DNA of 21,334 nt from CAYOHP01 sp964403795 [NCBI: uncultured bacterium] (GCA_964403795.1 CAYOHP010000107.1:1-21334); one strand, 5' to 3'; shown: positions 6,832-15,539, counted from the first letter of the stretch. Notes: generated by a model from the letters alone, not told the origin. A program made the numbers and translations.

Positions 6832-7874
6832 GACCCGCCGGCCCCGCTCCCCGTCGTCAGCTCCTGGCCGCTGCCGCCGGGCTCCCCGTCGCCGGTCCCG
6901 TAGATGGCCGCGATCACGTCCTCGAGGGGAGGATCCTTGATGGTCACGTCCTCGATCCCGTAGCGCGTCATGACCGCCCCCAGCACGCTCTCGATGGAGG
7001 CCGCCCGGAGGTCGACCTGGAGCTTCAGCCCGGGCCCCTTGAGCTTCAGCACCTCGACGCCGGGGATCGCCACCTCGTCCCGGGTGGCGGGGGGCTCCCG
7101 CACCCGCAGCGAGAGCAGCTTGGAATGGAAGAACCGGCGCTTCAGGACCTGGGTCGACTCGTCGAGCATGACGCGCCCGTGGTGCACCACCAGGGTCCGC
7201 TTGCACAGGCGTTCGATGTCGCCCGCGTCATGGGAGGTGAGGAAGATGGTCAACCCCTCCTCGCGGTTCAATTCCTGGATGAGTTCCCGGATCCGCCGCT
7301 TGGCCACCACGTCCAGCCCGATGGTGGGTTCGTCGAGGAACAGGATCCGGGGCCGGTGCATGAGCGCCGCCGCCAGCTCGCAGCGCATGCGCTGTCCGAG
7401 CGAGAGCTTGCGGACCGGGATGTCGATCACCTCGTCGAGGTCGAAGACCGGGGAGAGCTCGGCCAGGCGGGCGTCGATCTCCCGGCGCGGCAGGTCGTAG
7501 AGGGTGCCGAGGGTCCGGAAGGTTTCCCGGGGCGGAAGGTGGAACCAGAGCTGGGAGCGGGCCCCGAACACGCTGCCGATCCGGTAGCTCAGGCGCTCCC
7601 GGTCAGCCCAGGGGACGAGGCCCGAGACCGTGGCGTTTCCCGAGGTCGGGAACAGGATCCCGGTCAGCATCTTCAAGGTGGTCGACTTGCCGGCGCCGTT
7701 GGGCCCGATGAAGGCGAGCAACTCGCCCTCCTCCACCGAGAACGAGAGCTCCGACACGGCCCGCACCTCGCTCGTCTCGGGGGAGACCAGACTGCGGAGG
7801 GCGCCCCAGAGACCAGGTGCCCTCCGGGTCACCGAGAACACCCGGGTCAGGCCGGAGACCTCGATCAGGGCCAT
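6828..7874 (-). CDS. ABC transporter ATP-binding protein (COG4586-like)
   Basis: A 348-residue ATPase that would energise the two permeases encoded next to it. The Walker A is GPNGAGKST (57-65), the Q-loop glutamine is Q108 in ARSQL, and the signature is LSLGQ (157-161). The Walker B is ILFLDEP (177-183), and the switch histidine is H215. A 40-residue N-terminal extension before the core and a roughly 100-residue C-terminal domain after residue 240 are characteristic of the COG4586 group and longer than in a plain NatA-type ATPase. The ATG start lies inside the end of the upstream transferase gene (10-nt overlap) and has GGAGG at 7 nt. The last residues are Gly/Ser-rich and probably disordered. 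Confidence 0.95.
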   Translation of the reverse strand: MALIEVSGLTRVFSVTRRAPGLWGALRSLVSPETSEVRAVSELSFSVEEGELLAFIGPNGAGKSTTLKMLTGILFPTSGNATVSGLVPWADRERLSYRIGSVFGARSQLWFHLPPRETFRTLGTLYDLPRREIDARLAELSPVFDLDEVIDIPVRKLSLGQRMRCELAAALMHRPRILFLDEPTIGLDVVAKRRIRELIQELNREEGLTIFLTSHDAGDIERLCKRTLVVHHGRVMLDESTQVLKRRFFHSKLLSLRVREPPATRDEVAIPGVEVLKLKGPGLKLQVDLRAASIESVLGAVMTRYGIEDVTIKDPPLEDVIAAIYGTGDGEPGGSGQELTTGSGAGGS

Positions 7875-8533
7875 CGGGCGTCCTCCAGCCAGGCGGCGAT
7901 CCGTCCCCGGAGCGGGTCGTCGCAGGCCAGGCGCAGCTCGAGCGCCGCCAGGTCGGAGGCCTCGTCGATGTCGGGGAGCGGCTCCAACCTCTCGACCTCG
8001 AGGCCGGCGCCGGTCGCGGCCCGGCAGGTCGCCTCGGCCACTTCCGAGGTGGACCAGGGGATGTCCACGAAGACCGCGGGCTCGGGCTGCGCCAGGCCGA
8101 TCAGGTAGTAGCCCCCGTCCGGTGACGGCCCCAGCACCACCCGGCCGGGATGCAGGCGGCGGGCCGCTTCGAGCAGCCGGCCGGGGGTGACCTCGGGGCA
8201 GTCGGAGCCGATCGCCATCGCCGGGCCCCCGGCTTCACGGAAGGCTTCCCGGAGCCGGACCCCGAGGTCACCGACGGCCTGGGGCCGGGCGTCGCCTCTC
8301 CATCCCAGCCGCGCCGGAAAGCTCGCCACCGAGTCCGGGGGATCGACGAGCAGGATGGGGCGGAGGCCTCGCAGGGCCACCGTGGCAAGGTGTCCGACCA
8401 GGCGCTCCAGGCAGGCATCGTAGAAGGCCCGGGCGGCCGCGGGACCGATCCGGGCGGCGAGCCGCGTCTTGACCGGGGCCCGTTCCGGGTCCTTCACGAA
8501 GACCAGCACCTGCGGCTCCGGGAGCTTCGCCAC
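7865..8533 (-). CDS. TIGR04282-type glycosyltransferase/nucleotidyltransferase (DUF2064)
   Basis: A 222-residue single-domain protein with the GT-A-like fold of the TIGR04282 family. The motifs are VKTRLA (21-26), GSDCPEV (109-115) and GPSPDGGYYLIGL (135-147). The Asp residues in the last two probably bind metal and a nucleotide-sugar-like donor. The family is often found beside radical-SAM and TIGR04283 genes, but neither is present here. The GTG start lies 13 nt after the GldG-like gene; its ribosome site is weak. Its 3' end overlaps the next ATPase start by 10 nt, which places it physically between two ABC systems in one co-transcribed block. It may modify an exported envelope molecule, but the acceptor is unknown. 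Confidence 0.9.
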   Translation of the reverse strand: MAKLPEPQVLVFVKDPERAPVKTRLAARIGPAAARAFYDACLERLVGHLATVALRGLRPILLVDPPDSVASFPARLGWRGDARPQAVGDLGVRLREAFREAGGPAMAIGSDCPEVTPGRLLEAARRLHPGRVVLGPSPDGGYYLIGLAQPEPAVFVDIPWSTSEVAEATCRAATGAGLEVERLEPLPDIDEASDLAALELRLACDDPLRGRIAAWLEDARWP

Positions 8534-8546
8534 GATGGGCAGGACT

Positions 8547-10031
8547 CTAACCCGGGAGGGGAGACTCCGGGACTTCCCCGGCCACCGGTGCAGGGACGGG
8601 TCTCCGGCGGGCTGCCGCCAGCGCCACCGCGAACCCCAGCAGGAAGCCGGGCTGGACCACGCACAGGCACCACGCGAAGCGGGCGAAGGCGGACGCGTCC
8701 AGGGCCGGATCGACGCCGCCGAGGGGCGCCCGGACCGAGGCCGGGAGTCCGAGCTCCCCGTCGAGGGCCTCGGCGCAGAGCTCGAGCCAGAGCTCGCGGT
8801 TGGCCGCCTCCCCGAGCATGGGATCGGAGGCGAAGCCGGCGTCGCCGATCACCGCCAGCCAACCACCCTTGCCGACGCCCCGCAGGCGGAGCCCCGGGCT
8901 CTCGCCGGGCTCCGGGCTCCGGACGGACCCTTCGCCCTCGGTGAGGTCGGCCCCGGGGGCGACGGTCAACACCGCGGTGCCGGGGGGCCCCGCCACCACC
9001 CGCGCCCCGGGAAGGAGGGCGAGATCCGGACCCGGCCGGAAGGGCCGCGCCTCCGGTGCGCCGGTCCCGACCGAGAGCGACCAACCCACCCGCACCGCTG
9101 CGGCCGGCCGTCCGGGCCCTTCCTCGACGTCCCGGAAGAACCCCGCACCCACCTGGATCCCATAGGAACCGAGCCAGGTCTTGAGCTCGGCTCCGGGGAC
9201 ACCCTCGGCCAGGAAGAGGAGAGAGCCGCCCGCCAGGAGATGGGCCTCCAGCACCGAGGTCTCCGGCTCGGGACTTCCCGGAAGTCCCAGGACCCAGACC
9301 CGACTTCCGGGATCGGGAGGGCCGTAGAGCGCGTCCACGCCGAGTTCGGCGGCGGCGGCCGCGGCGGCCTTCCGGTAGCCGGGAGGGGCGCCTGGTCCTG
9401 GCGTCCCCCAGACGAAGCGGATCCTCCGGCTCCGGGGATCGGCCAGGGCGCGCAGCGCTCCGGCCAGCGCCCGGGGCGAGGCGTCCCGTGCCAGGGTACG
9501 CCGACCTCCGGCCTCGATCTCCACCTCGCCGGGGCGGGGTGGCCGGGGCGAGAGCGCGGCCCAGGCCGGGTCCGCATCGGGGTCCCGGATGACCACCCGG
9601 GTCTGGCCCCGCGCCGCCCCCAGCCGTTCCAGCCAGGCGGAAGCCGCCAGGCTCGAGCGGCTGGCTCCGCGCCCGACCACGGTGAAGCCGAGCGGTCCCG
9701 GGATGCGCCGGGCCCAGGCCAGTACCTCGTCGATCCGATCCTCGTCCCGCCCCGAGACGAGGATCCCCGCCGGCACTCCCGACAGCCAAGCCGACAGGCC
9801 GAGGGCAGTCGCCACCAGCAGGCCAGCCCGCACCGTCAGCGAAACGGCCCGGGCGAGCTCCGGCTCCGGCAAGCTGCGGCGGACCGACACCAGGCCGGCG
9901 GAGACCAGGGTGAGGGCCCCGGTGACCAACCCGGCGCCCAGCCAGTCGGTCCCGCCCATGAGCTCGCCGATCCCGACCAGGCCGAGGCCGAGCCCGGAGA
10001 GCAGCAGCCACGGATAGGCGGGGCCGGTCAC
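8547..10031 (-). CDS. GldG-like ABC transporter auxiliary protein
   Basis: A 494-residue protein with two or three hydrophobic segments near the N-terminus (about 8-25, 33-48 and 65-85), a large soluble region and one C-terminal membrane helix. The order (N-terminal helices, extracytoplasmic domain with GIL at 90-92, repeated Rossmann-like segments, C-terminal anchor) is that of the GldG/COG3225 auxiliary subunits. In the soluble region DPDADP, FVWGTPG and VIGDAGFASD fit this family, whose members have a GATase-like fold without catalytic function. The GTG start overlaps the GldF-like stop as GTGA. The longer open frame upstream is shadow of the permease gene. It probably joins the permease at 10028-10714 and the ATPase at 10711-11481. 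The protein is rich in Ala, Gly, Pro and Arg. Confidence 0.78.
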   Translation of the reverse strand: MTGPAYPWLLLSGLGLGLVGIGELMGGTDWLGAGLVTGALTLVSAGLVSVRRSLPEPELARAVSLTVRAGLLVATALGLSAWLSGVPAGILVSGRDEDRIDEVLAWARRIPGPLGFTVVGRGASRSSLAASAWLERLGAARGQTRVVIRDPDADPAWAALSPRPPRPGEVEIEAGGRRTLARDASPRALAGALRALADPRSRRIRFVWGTPGPGAPPGYRKAAAAAAAELGVDALYGPPDPGSRVWVLGLPGSPEPETSVLEAHLLAGGSLLFLAEGVPGAELKTWLGSYGIQVGAGFFRDVEEGPGRPAAAVRVGWSLSVGTGAPEARPFRPGPDLALLPGARVVAGPPGTAVLTVAPGADLTEGEGSVRSPEPGESPGLRLRGVGKGGWLAVIGDAGFASDPMLGEAANRELWLELCAEALDGELGLPASVRAPLGGVDPALDASAFARFAWCLCVVQPGFLLGFAVALAAARRRPVPAPVAGEVPESPLPG

Positions 10032-10714
10032 CAGCGGTCCACTTCCAAGCCCAGGGCCGCCGCGCCCCACGCCAGCACCCCGATGGCCAGACCCGGCGCC
10101 AGCGGGGCCACCGCCACCCAGCCGGCGGCGGCCGGTGCCAGCGGAGCCGACAGGTCGAAGGCGGCGAGGCCCGCCAGCCCGGTGGCGCGGGCCAGCCCGC
10201 CGGCCCCGAAGAGGGCCAGGGCGGCCCCGAAACCCAGCAGGCCGCCGCCTCCGGCGTGCCCCACCAGGGACGCCCCGGCCGCCCCGAGCAGGGCCGCCGG
10301 GAGGCCGATCGCCAGCAGGCCCAGGAAGGCGGCTCCCAACCTTCCCCCGTCGACCGGGAGGTTGCCGGCCAGCCAGAGCGGCGCCGCCGCCGAGAGGAAG
10401 CTCGCCATGGCCACCCAGACCAGTGCCGGGAAGACCCCGACCAGGGCCTGGGCCAGCGCCCCGAGCGGCAGCGCCATGCGTCCCTCGTGGCGGGGACCCG
10501 CTCCCCCCTGGGCGGCGCCGGCCACGGTGGCGAGCGGCAGCAGGGCGGCCGCCGCCTCCCGGAGCACGCCGGCGGCGTCGCCCCCGTCCCCGGCCGCCAC
10601 CCGGGCCACCAGGAACAGGCCCGAGAGCAGCGAGTGGGCCGCCAGGAGCACCCACCATGCCGGGGTCCTGAGCGCCCGCCCGAGCTCGCCCCGGATCAGC
10701 CGGGCAAGCTTCAC
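10028..10714 (-). CDS. GldF-like ABC-2 permease
   Basis: A 228-residue membrane protein with about six hydrophobic segments and a short basic N-terminus (KLARLIRGELGRALRTP), as in GldF/NosY-type ABC-2 permeases that begin with a cytoplasmic amphipathic helix. It is very rich in Ala, Gly and Leu, so similarity to named families is weak and the call rests partly on position. GTG starts overlap stops at both ends (GTGA at 10711-10714 and 10028-10031). The ATPase gene is directly upstream and the GldG-like gene directly downstream, the order gldA-gldF-gldG. No gliding genes are visible here, so motility should not be assumed. Confidence 0.83.
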   Translation of the reverse strand: MKLARLIRGELGRALRTPAWWVLLAAHSLLSGLFLVARVAAGDGGDAAGVLREAAAALLPLATVAGAAQGGAGPRHEGRMALPLGALAQALVGVFPALVWVAMASFLSAAAPLWLAGNLPVDGGRLGAAFLGLLAIGLPAALLGAAGASLVGHAGGGGLLGFGAALALFGAGGLARATGLAGLAAFDLSAPLAPAAAGWVAVAPLAPGLAIGVLAWGAAALGLEVDRW

Positions 10715-11481
10715 GCCGGCTCCCCGACCGAGGGAGCGGTCTCCACGGCCTCTTCCGCCGCCTCCTCGGTGAGACGGAGGAAGATGGCCTCCAGGTCGAT
10801 GCCCACCCCGCCTCCCGCCGAGCGCAGCTCGTCCATGGTCCCCAGCGCCACCAGCCGGCCCTCGGAGATCACCCCGATGCGGTCGCAGACCCGCTCGGCG
10901 ACCTCGAGCTGGTGGGTCGAGAGCACCACCGTGCGGCCGGCATCGGCGAGCTCACCGAAGAGGGCCTTGGCTTCCCGGGCCGAGTGCGGGTCGAGCCCGA
11001 CCATGGGCTCGTCGATCACGGCCACCTCGGGCTCGTGGAGGAACGCCGCGGTGAGCGCCAGCTTCTGCTTCATGCCATGCGAGTAGCCCTCGACCAGGCG
11101 ATCCACGGCGGCCGCGATCCGGAAGCGATCGAGGAGCGGGCCCGCACGCCGACGGCAGAGCTCGGGGGCGAGGCCCCAGAGGCCACCCACGAACTCGAGG
11201 TACTCGCCTCCGGTGAGGGCATCGAAGAGGTAGGGACGGTCGGGCACGAACCCGATCCGGCGCTTGGCGGCCCGGGGATCCTCGGCCAGGTCGTGGCCCG
11301 CCACCCGGATCGTCCCCCGGGTCGGGAAGAGAAGTCCGACCAGCATGCGCATGGTGGTGGTCTTGCCGGCGCCGTTGGGACCCAGGAGCCCGAACACCTC
11401 GCCGGGCCGGATCTCGAGGTCGAGATCCCGCACCGCCTCGAGTGCCCCGTAGCTCTTCGAGACCGATTCGAAGCGGATCAC
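10711..11481 (-). CDS. ABC transporter ATP-binding protein (GldA/CcmA-like)
   Basis: A 256-residue ATPase of the COG1131 group. The Walker A is GPNGAGKTT (34-42), the signature is YSHGMKQK (133-140), the Walker B is AVIDEP (154-159), and the switch histidine is H190. The usual Q-loop glutamine is replaced by Asp in FVPDRP (78-83), a change I recall from related ATPases with large multi-spanning permeases. It would drive the GldF/GldG-like module downstream and possibly the 560-residue permease upstream. The start is GTG at 11481, with only a poor ribosome site. A 60-bp gap separates it from the upstream permease, and its stop forms GTGA with the next start. The tail is Glu/Ala-rich. Confidence 0.95.
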   Translation of the reverse strand: MIRFESVSKSYGALEAVRDLDLEIRPGEVFGLLGPNGAGKTTTMRMLVGLLFPTRGTIRVAGHDLAEDPRAAKRRIGFVPDRPYLFDALTGGEYLEFVGGLWGLAPELCRRRAGPLLDRFRIAAAVDRLVEGYSHGMKQKLALTAAFLHEPEVAVIDEPMVGLDPHSAREAKALFGELADAGRTVVLSTHQLEVAERVCDRIGVISEGRLVALGTMDELRSAGGGVGIDLEAIFLRLTEEAAEEAVETAPSVGEPA

Positions 11482-11541
11482 CGGGACCGTCCCGCTCCGA
11501 GGGTAGCAGAGGCCCCGCTCCGTCCGGAGGCCGGCTGTCCC

Positions 11542-13224
11542 TCAATCCAGGCCGGACTCCAGGCTGGCGAGCGCCCTCCGGCGACCGGCCCGGAACACCA
11601 CCGCCGAGACGACCACCGAGGCGGTGAGGAGCGCCACCGACAGCCAGGCCTCGATCCCGCTCGGGGAGCCCCACCCGAGCACCCACCTCCGGTAGAGCCA
11701 GGCCGGATAGGCCTGCAGGCCGACCACCGCGAACACATAGCCCATGGCCGCCACCAGGAAGCCGACCCCTCCCGGTCCCGAGGGCAGGTACGCGAAATTG
11801 GTGGCCCGGAGATCGCGGAAGACCGCCCCGAAACAGAGCGCCAGGTCGGCGACCACCAGCGTGATCATGGCGGCGTCCAGCCACAGCACCGCGGCGAGCG
11901 GCGCGGGCGGGCGCAGCAGTGCCTGGGCCAGTCCCGTGAGCAGCGCCGCCAGGGCACACAGCGGCACCGCCGACATCCAGTACTTGACCGCCAGATAGCG
12001 GCGCATCCCCAGCGGCGAGGCGGCGATCACCAGGAAGCCCTCGCCCTCCAGGCTCACGGTCGGGAAACCGAACCGGAGGGCCGCGGCCACCACCAGGAAC
12101 CCGCACATCGCCACGTTGGCGAAAGCGACCAGCAGGGAGAGTCCGGGCGAGAGCGCCTCCAGGGTGGCGAGCGGGAGGATCCAGAGGTTGTAGGCGTAGA
12201 TCAACACGATCACCACCATGAGGCAGAGCTGGGTCCAGACCACCGGCGAGCGGGCCAGGACCTTCAGCTCCTTCACCGCCACCGCCGCCAGGTCGGGGGG
12301 AAGGCGGCCGAGCGGGCTGGCGATCCATCCGAGGATCCGGCCGGCTCCCCGGGGTGGCGGGGGAGGCGCTTCCTGGAACCGGGCCAATCCCCTCCGGTAG
12401 AGCAGCGCGAACTCCAGCCGCACCACCACGAGCAGGGCCGCGAACACGCCCAGGTAGCGGGTCGCGAAGTCGGTGAAGCGGAACTCGAAGTCCCAGGCCA
12501 TGAAGGCGTGGACCAGTCCCGTCAGCCAGTAGCTGGGGAATTCCTTCAGGGCTTCGGGGTGGAGGCTCGCCAGGTAGCCGGCCAGCTTCTCGAAGTTCCC
12601 GGGCTCGACCAGCCGCTCGGGCTGGAGCATGCGGAAGAGCACCACCAGCACGGCGAGTCCCATGATCCCGAAGAATCGCATCAGGTCCTGGGTGCGACGC
12701 ACCGGGAGGAGCGCGGCCAGGGCCAGGGCCACGGCCACCCCGACGAGCACCGCCGACCCGAGGAAGGGCAGCGGCAGGAGCACCGCCAACGGGAAGTAGG
12801 CGAGCGGGGCTCCACGCTCCATGCCCCAGGCGAAGAACACCGGCACGAGCAGCGCCTCGACCATCCACGCCGAGGTGACGGCGGTCTCCGCGGTACGGGC
12901 CCAGAACACCGCGCCCGGCGGCGTGGGGGACGCCTCCACCAGGTCGAGGTCGCGGCGCACGTAGAACGCTCCCAGGGCGTTGATCAGGGCCGAGAAGGCC
13001 AGCATGAACTGGAGCGAGAACAGGAACATCGACATCAGGTGATGGCTGAGAAGGGTCCCGATCGCCACCTCGTGGAGCCGCCGCAGCATGGCCTCGGTGA
13101 GGAGTTCCAGGCCGAGGAGGAGCGCCAGTCCGCCCAGCACCAGGCCGACCGCCACTCTCGGGTACTTCCGCGCCAGGTTCCGCCCTGCGGCCAGCGGCGG
13201 CCGGAGCAGGTGCCTCGGGGTCAC
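11542..13224 (-). CDS. Large ABC-type permease (ABC_tran_2-like)
   Basis: A 560-residue polytopic membrane protein with about 12 hydrophobic segments in two halves, separated by a basic/Pro-rich cytoplasmic stretch around residues 280-310 (EAPPPPPRGAG). The segment RRDLDLVEASPTPP (90-103) and the later LEGEGFLVIAASP resemble the coupling-helix regions of large ABC exporter permeases of the PF16949 type, where both halves are fused. It has no ATPase domain. The nearest ATPase is the gene at 10711-11481, 60 bp downstream. The GTG start overlaps the exoribonuclease stop (GTGA at 13221-13224). The open frame continues 45 codons further upstream, but those lie within the RNase coding sequence. The substrate is unknown. 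Confidence 0.85.
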   Translation of the reverse strand: MTPRHLLRPPLAAGRNLARKYPRVAVGLVLGGLALLLGLELLTEAMLRRLHEVAIGTLLSHHLMSMFLFSLQFMLAFSALINALGAFYVRRDLDLVEASPTPPGAVFWARTAETAVTSAWMVEALLVPVFFAWGMERGAPLAYFPLAVLLPLPFLGSAVLVGVAVALALAALLPVRRTQDLMRFFGIMGLAVLVVLFRMLQPERLVEPGNFEKLAGYLASLHPEALKEFPSYWLTGLVHAFMAWDFEFRFTDFATRYLGVFAALLVVVRLEFALLYRRGLARFQEAPPPPPRGAGRILGWIASPLGRLPPDLAAVAVKELKVLARSPVVWTQLCLMVVIVLIYAYNLWILPLATLEALSPGLSLLVAFANVAMCGFLVVAAALRFGFPTVSLEGEGFLVIAASPLGMRRYLAVKYWMSAVPLCALAALLTGLAQALLRPPAPLAAVLWLDAAMITLVVADLALCFGAVFRDLRATNFAYLPSGPGGVGFLVAAMGYVFAVVGLQAYPAWLYRRWVLGWGSPSGIEAWLSVALLTASVVVSAVVFRAGRRRALASLESGLD

Positions 13225-15200
13225 GCCGGCAGCGGCGCCAGGATCATCCCCCGGAACTGGATCCGGGTCCGGTTGCGGCGGGCGTCCACATCCTGGATGG
13301 CAACCCGGACCCGGTCGCCCTCCGCCAGGGCGATCCCCTGCGGGATCGGCAGCATGCACGGGAGCAGGAACTCGTCGAGGCGCACCTGGATGAGGCCGCC
13401 CCGGCGGATCGATCCCACGGTGGCATCGTGCTCGCGCGGGTCGAGCCGCTCGAGGTAGCGGAGCAGCCAGTAGCGACGCCCCTCCCGCTGCACCGCATGG
13501 CTGGCGGCCTCCCGGTCGAGGCAGATCCCCAGGACGGTCTCGAGCTCTTCCCGGGAATGGCCCTCGATGGGCCTCCCCATGGAGGCGGCCAGCTGGCGGT
13601 GGATCACCAGGTCGCCGTAGCGGCGGATCGGGCTCGTCATCTGGCAGTAGAACGGCACCGCCAGCCCGTAGTGCTCGCCCGCCTCCAGGCTCAGGGTCGA
13701 CTTGGGGATATAGCCCGGGGTCGCCTCCTCGGGTCGGTTCTGGCGCTTGTAGAGGGCCGGGGTGGCGGCCGCGGCCAGCCTCTGGCCGGCCAGTCGGTTG
13801 GCGAGCACCATGAACTCGGAGACCAGGACCTGCCCACGGGTGTCGCCGACCTGCTTCCGGACCGAGATCTCCCCGTCGACCACCTTGATGCGCAGTTCCT
13901 GGCGCTCGAAACTCTGGGCCCCGTCGGCCTCCCGGCGCTTCCTGAGCTTCTCGGCCAGGGCGAAGAGGGCCGCCAGCTGGGGGTCCGCATCGATGCCTGC
14001 GTCGGCATCCTCGTAGGTCCAGGCCTTGCCGACCCGTACCCGGCTGGCCACGAAGGCCGCGGCCTTCACCTCGCCTTCGGCATCCAGGTCGACCTGGACC
14101 GTGAGGGCGGGCCGTTCCACTCCCGGAGCCAGGCTGCAGCGGTCCATGGACAGGACCGGGGGCAGCATGGGCAGCGTCCGGTCGGGCATGTAGTAGGTGG
14201 TGGCCCGCTTCAGGGCCTCCCGGTCGACCAGACTCCCCTTGGGGATGAAGGCCGAGGGATCGGCGATGTGGATCCAGACCCGGAGGCTCCCGTCGTCGCG
14301 GGCCTCGAGGGAGAGGGCGTCATCGACCTCGGTGGTGTCGGCGTCGTCGATCGAGAGGGTGGGAAGGCCGGTGAGGTCGAGCCGGTCCTCGGCCACCGGC
14401 CCGGTCTCGACCAGCCGGGCGGCTTCCTCCAGGGCGGCGTCGGGGAAGCGGAGCGGAACCCCATGCTCGTGGAGCGAGAGGTTCTCGTCGGGACCGAAGA
14501 CCCCCAGGTGGACCAGGATCCGGAAGGCGGTCTCGCTGGTGGGCTCTCCGAAGTTGCGGAGCACTGCCGCCGCCTCGCTCCAGCGCGGGCCCTCCTCGCC
14601 CAGGGTGGCGGCCGCCACCAGCAGCTCGACCATGGCCGGCTTGCCGGGCGGATCGAGAGCGTCCGGCCCGGAGCGGTTCTGCATGCGGGCCTTCAACCAG
14701 GCCAGGGCCTCTTCCTTCTGGCGGCGGCGGCGGTCGGCCTCCTCCATCTGGCGGCGGGTCTCCTGGACCACCTCCGGATCCTTGGGGAGATGGTCGTGGC
14801 CCTTGCGCTTGAACCAGAGGCGATCCTCCTCGAGCAGGGCGAGGAGGGCACCGAGCTGCACCGGGCTGGCCGCCGATCCGAACCAGAGGCGGGCCAGGCG
14901 CTCCAGCGGTCCTCCCTCGGGCAGCTCCTCGCGGGTCGACTCCCAGAGGAGTTCGAGATCGATGCCCATGCGGGTGGTGTCCAGGTCGCCCCGAACCCGG
15001 GCCAGGGCCTGACGGGCGGCCTCCGGACTGGTTCCACCGTCGCCGCCGGGACCCAGGTCGAGGTCGACGCGGTCGCGCGGGAAGGGGAACTCCTTGCCCT
15101 TCTCCGACATCAGCCGGAGGCTCTTGCCCTCCTCGCGCCGGACCCACGCCAGGGTGATGGCGCTCTTGTCTCGATAGAGGACGACGTGCCCGGGATGCAT
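13221..15200 (-). CDS. RNB-domain 3'-5' exoribonuclease (RNase II/R family)
   Basis: A 659-residue processive exoribonuclease that degrades RNA from the 3' end with Mg2+. The RNB catalytic block SIDDADTTEVDDALS (283-297) carries D285, D293 and D294, with E291 where E. coli RNase II has D207; Glu also occurs there in some RNB subfamilies. Downstream are YYMPDRTLPMLPP, with LSMDRCSLAPG nearby, and TSPIRRYGDLVIHR, the usual RNB signatures. A short S1-like region (about 585-655) closes the protein. The N-terminus lacks classical cold-shock domains; residues 1-50 look like a small beta-barrel and 55-275 are helical and charged, as in deltaproteobacterial-type RNB proteins. ATG 15200 has GGGAG at 7 nt. 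The gene is followed by an ABC permease in GTGA overlap. Confidence 0.95.
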   Translation of the reverse strand: MHPGHVVLYRDKSAITLAWVRREEGKSLRLMSEKGKEFPFPRDRVDLDLGPGGDGGTSPEAARQALARVRGDLDTTRMGIDLELLWESTREELPEGGPLERLARLWFGSAASPVQLGALLALLEEDRLWFKRKGHDHLPKDPEVVQETRRQMEEADRRRRQKEEALAWLKARMQNRSGPDALDPPGKPAMVELLVAAATLGEEGPRWSEAAAVLRNFGEPTSETAFRILVHLGVFGPDENLSLHEHGVPLRFPDAALEEAARLVETGPVAEDRLDLTGLPTLSIDDADTTEVDDALSLEARDDGSLRVWIHIADPSAFIPKGSLVDREALKRATTYYMPDRTLPMLPPVLSMDRCSLAPGVERPALTVQVDLDAEGEVKAAAFVASRVRVGKAWTYEDADAGIDADPQLAALFALAEKLRKRREADGAQSFERQELRIKVVDGEISVRKQVGDTRGQVLVSEFMVLANRLAGQRLAAAATPALYKRQNRPEEATPGYIPKSTLSLEAGEHYGLAVPFYCQMTSPIRRYGDLVIHRQLAASMGRPIEGHSREELETVLGICLDREAASHAVQREGRRYWLLRYLERLDPREHDATVGSIRRGGLIQVRLDEFLLPCMLPIPQGIALAEGDRVRVAIQDVDARRNRTRIQFRGMILAPLPA

Positions 15201-15247
15201 GGCCGAACTCCCACGCTACCACGGTCCAAGGGGCCGAGCCGGCCCGG

Positions 15248-15535
15248 CTACGAAGCGGGCACCGGATAGGGGACCAGCGCGAACACCACGACCAGGAGCA
15301 ACACGAACACGACCATGGCGTTCTCGAGGACCGCCTTGAAGTCGATCTCCTGGTAGGTGAGGAGGTTCTTGAAGCAGGAAGGGCAGAGGTCGGCCCCGTC
15401 GGGCACGTCCTCCTTGCAGTACGGGCACTTGTTGACCTGCAGGAAGCGCTCGTACCGGGTGGTCAGGAGGTGGACGACCAGGCCCAGCATCACGAGCTGC
15501 AGGCCACGGTAGGCCCAGGGTCCGATCAGCGGCAC
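15248..15535 (-). CDS. Small membrane protein with zinc ribbon
   Basis: A 95-residue protein. Hydrophobic segments lie at about residues 11-25 and 73-89. Between them is a four-cysteine ribbon, C37-PY-C40 and C51-PS-C54, which should bind one zinc. Both termini are on the same side of the membrane if both segments span. The function is unknown. I chose the GTG at 15535 because GAGGAGG stands 4-5 nt upstream. Two ATG codons further upstream in the frame have poorer sites. The gene lies between DUF1844 and the exoribonuclease and is co-directional with both (47 nt to the latter). It is a third zinc-binding membrane protein in the window but is not a RING. Confidence 0.75.
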   Translation of the reverse strand: MPLIGPWAYRGLQLVMLGLVVHLLTTRYERFLQVNKCPYCKEDVPDGADLCPSCFKNLLTYQEIDFKAVLENAMVVFVLLLVVVFALVPYPVPAS

Positions 15536-15539
15536 GACG

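Noticed and set aside
7865-8533. Selenium-related system suggested by the TIGR04282 family name
   Set aside because: No selenodomain, radical-SAM partner or in-frame UGA with supporting context is seen nearby.
10912-13458. Plus-strand open frame of about 848 codons over the ABC genes
   Set aside because: It is rich in Gly, Arg, His, Glu and Gln with no domain motif, and lies antisense to clear membrane and ATPase genes. Such shadows are expected at this G+C content.
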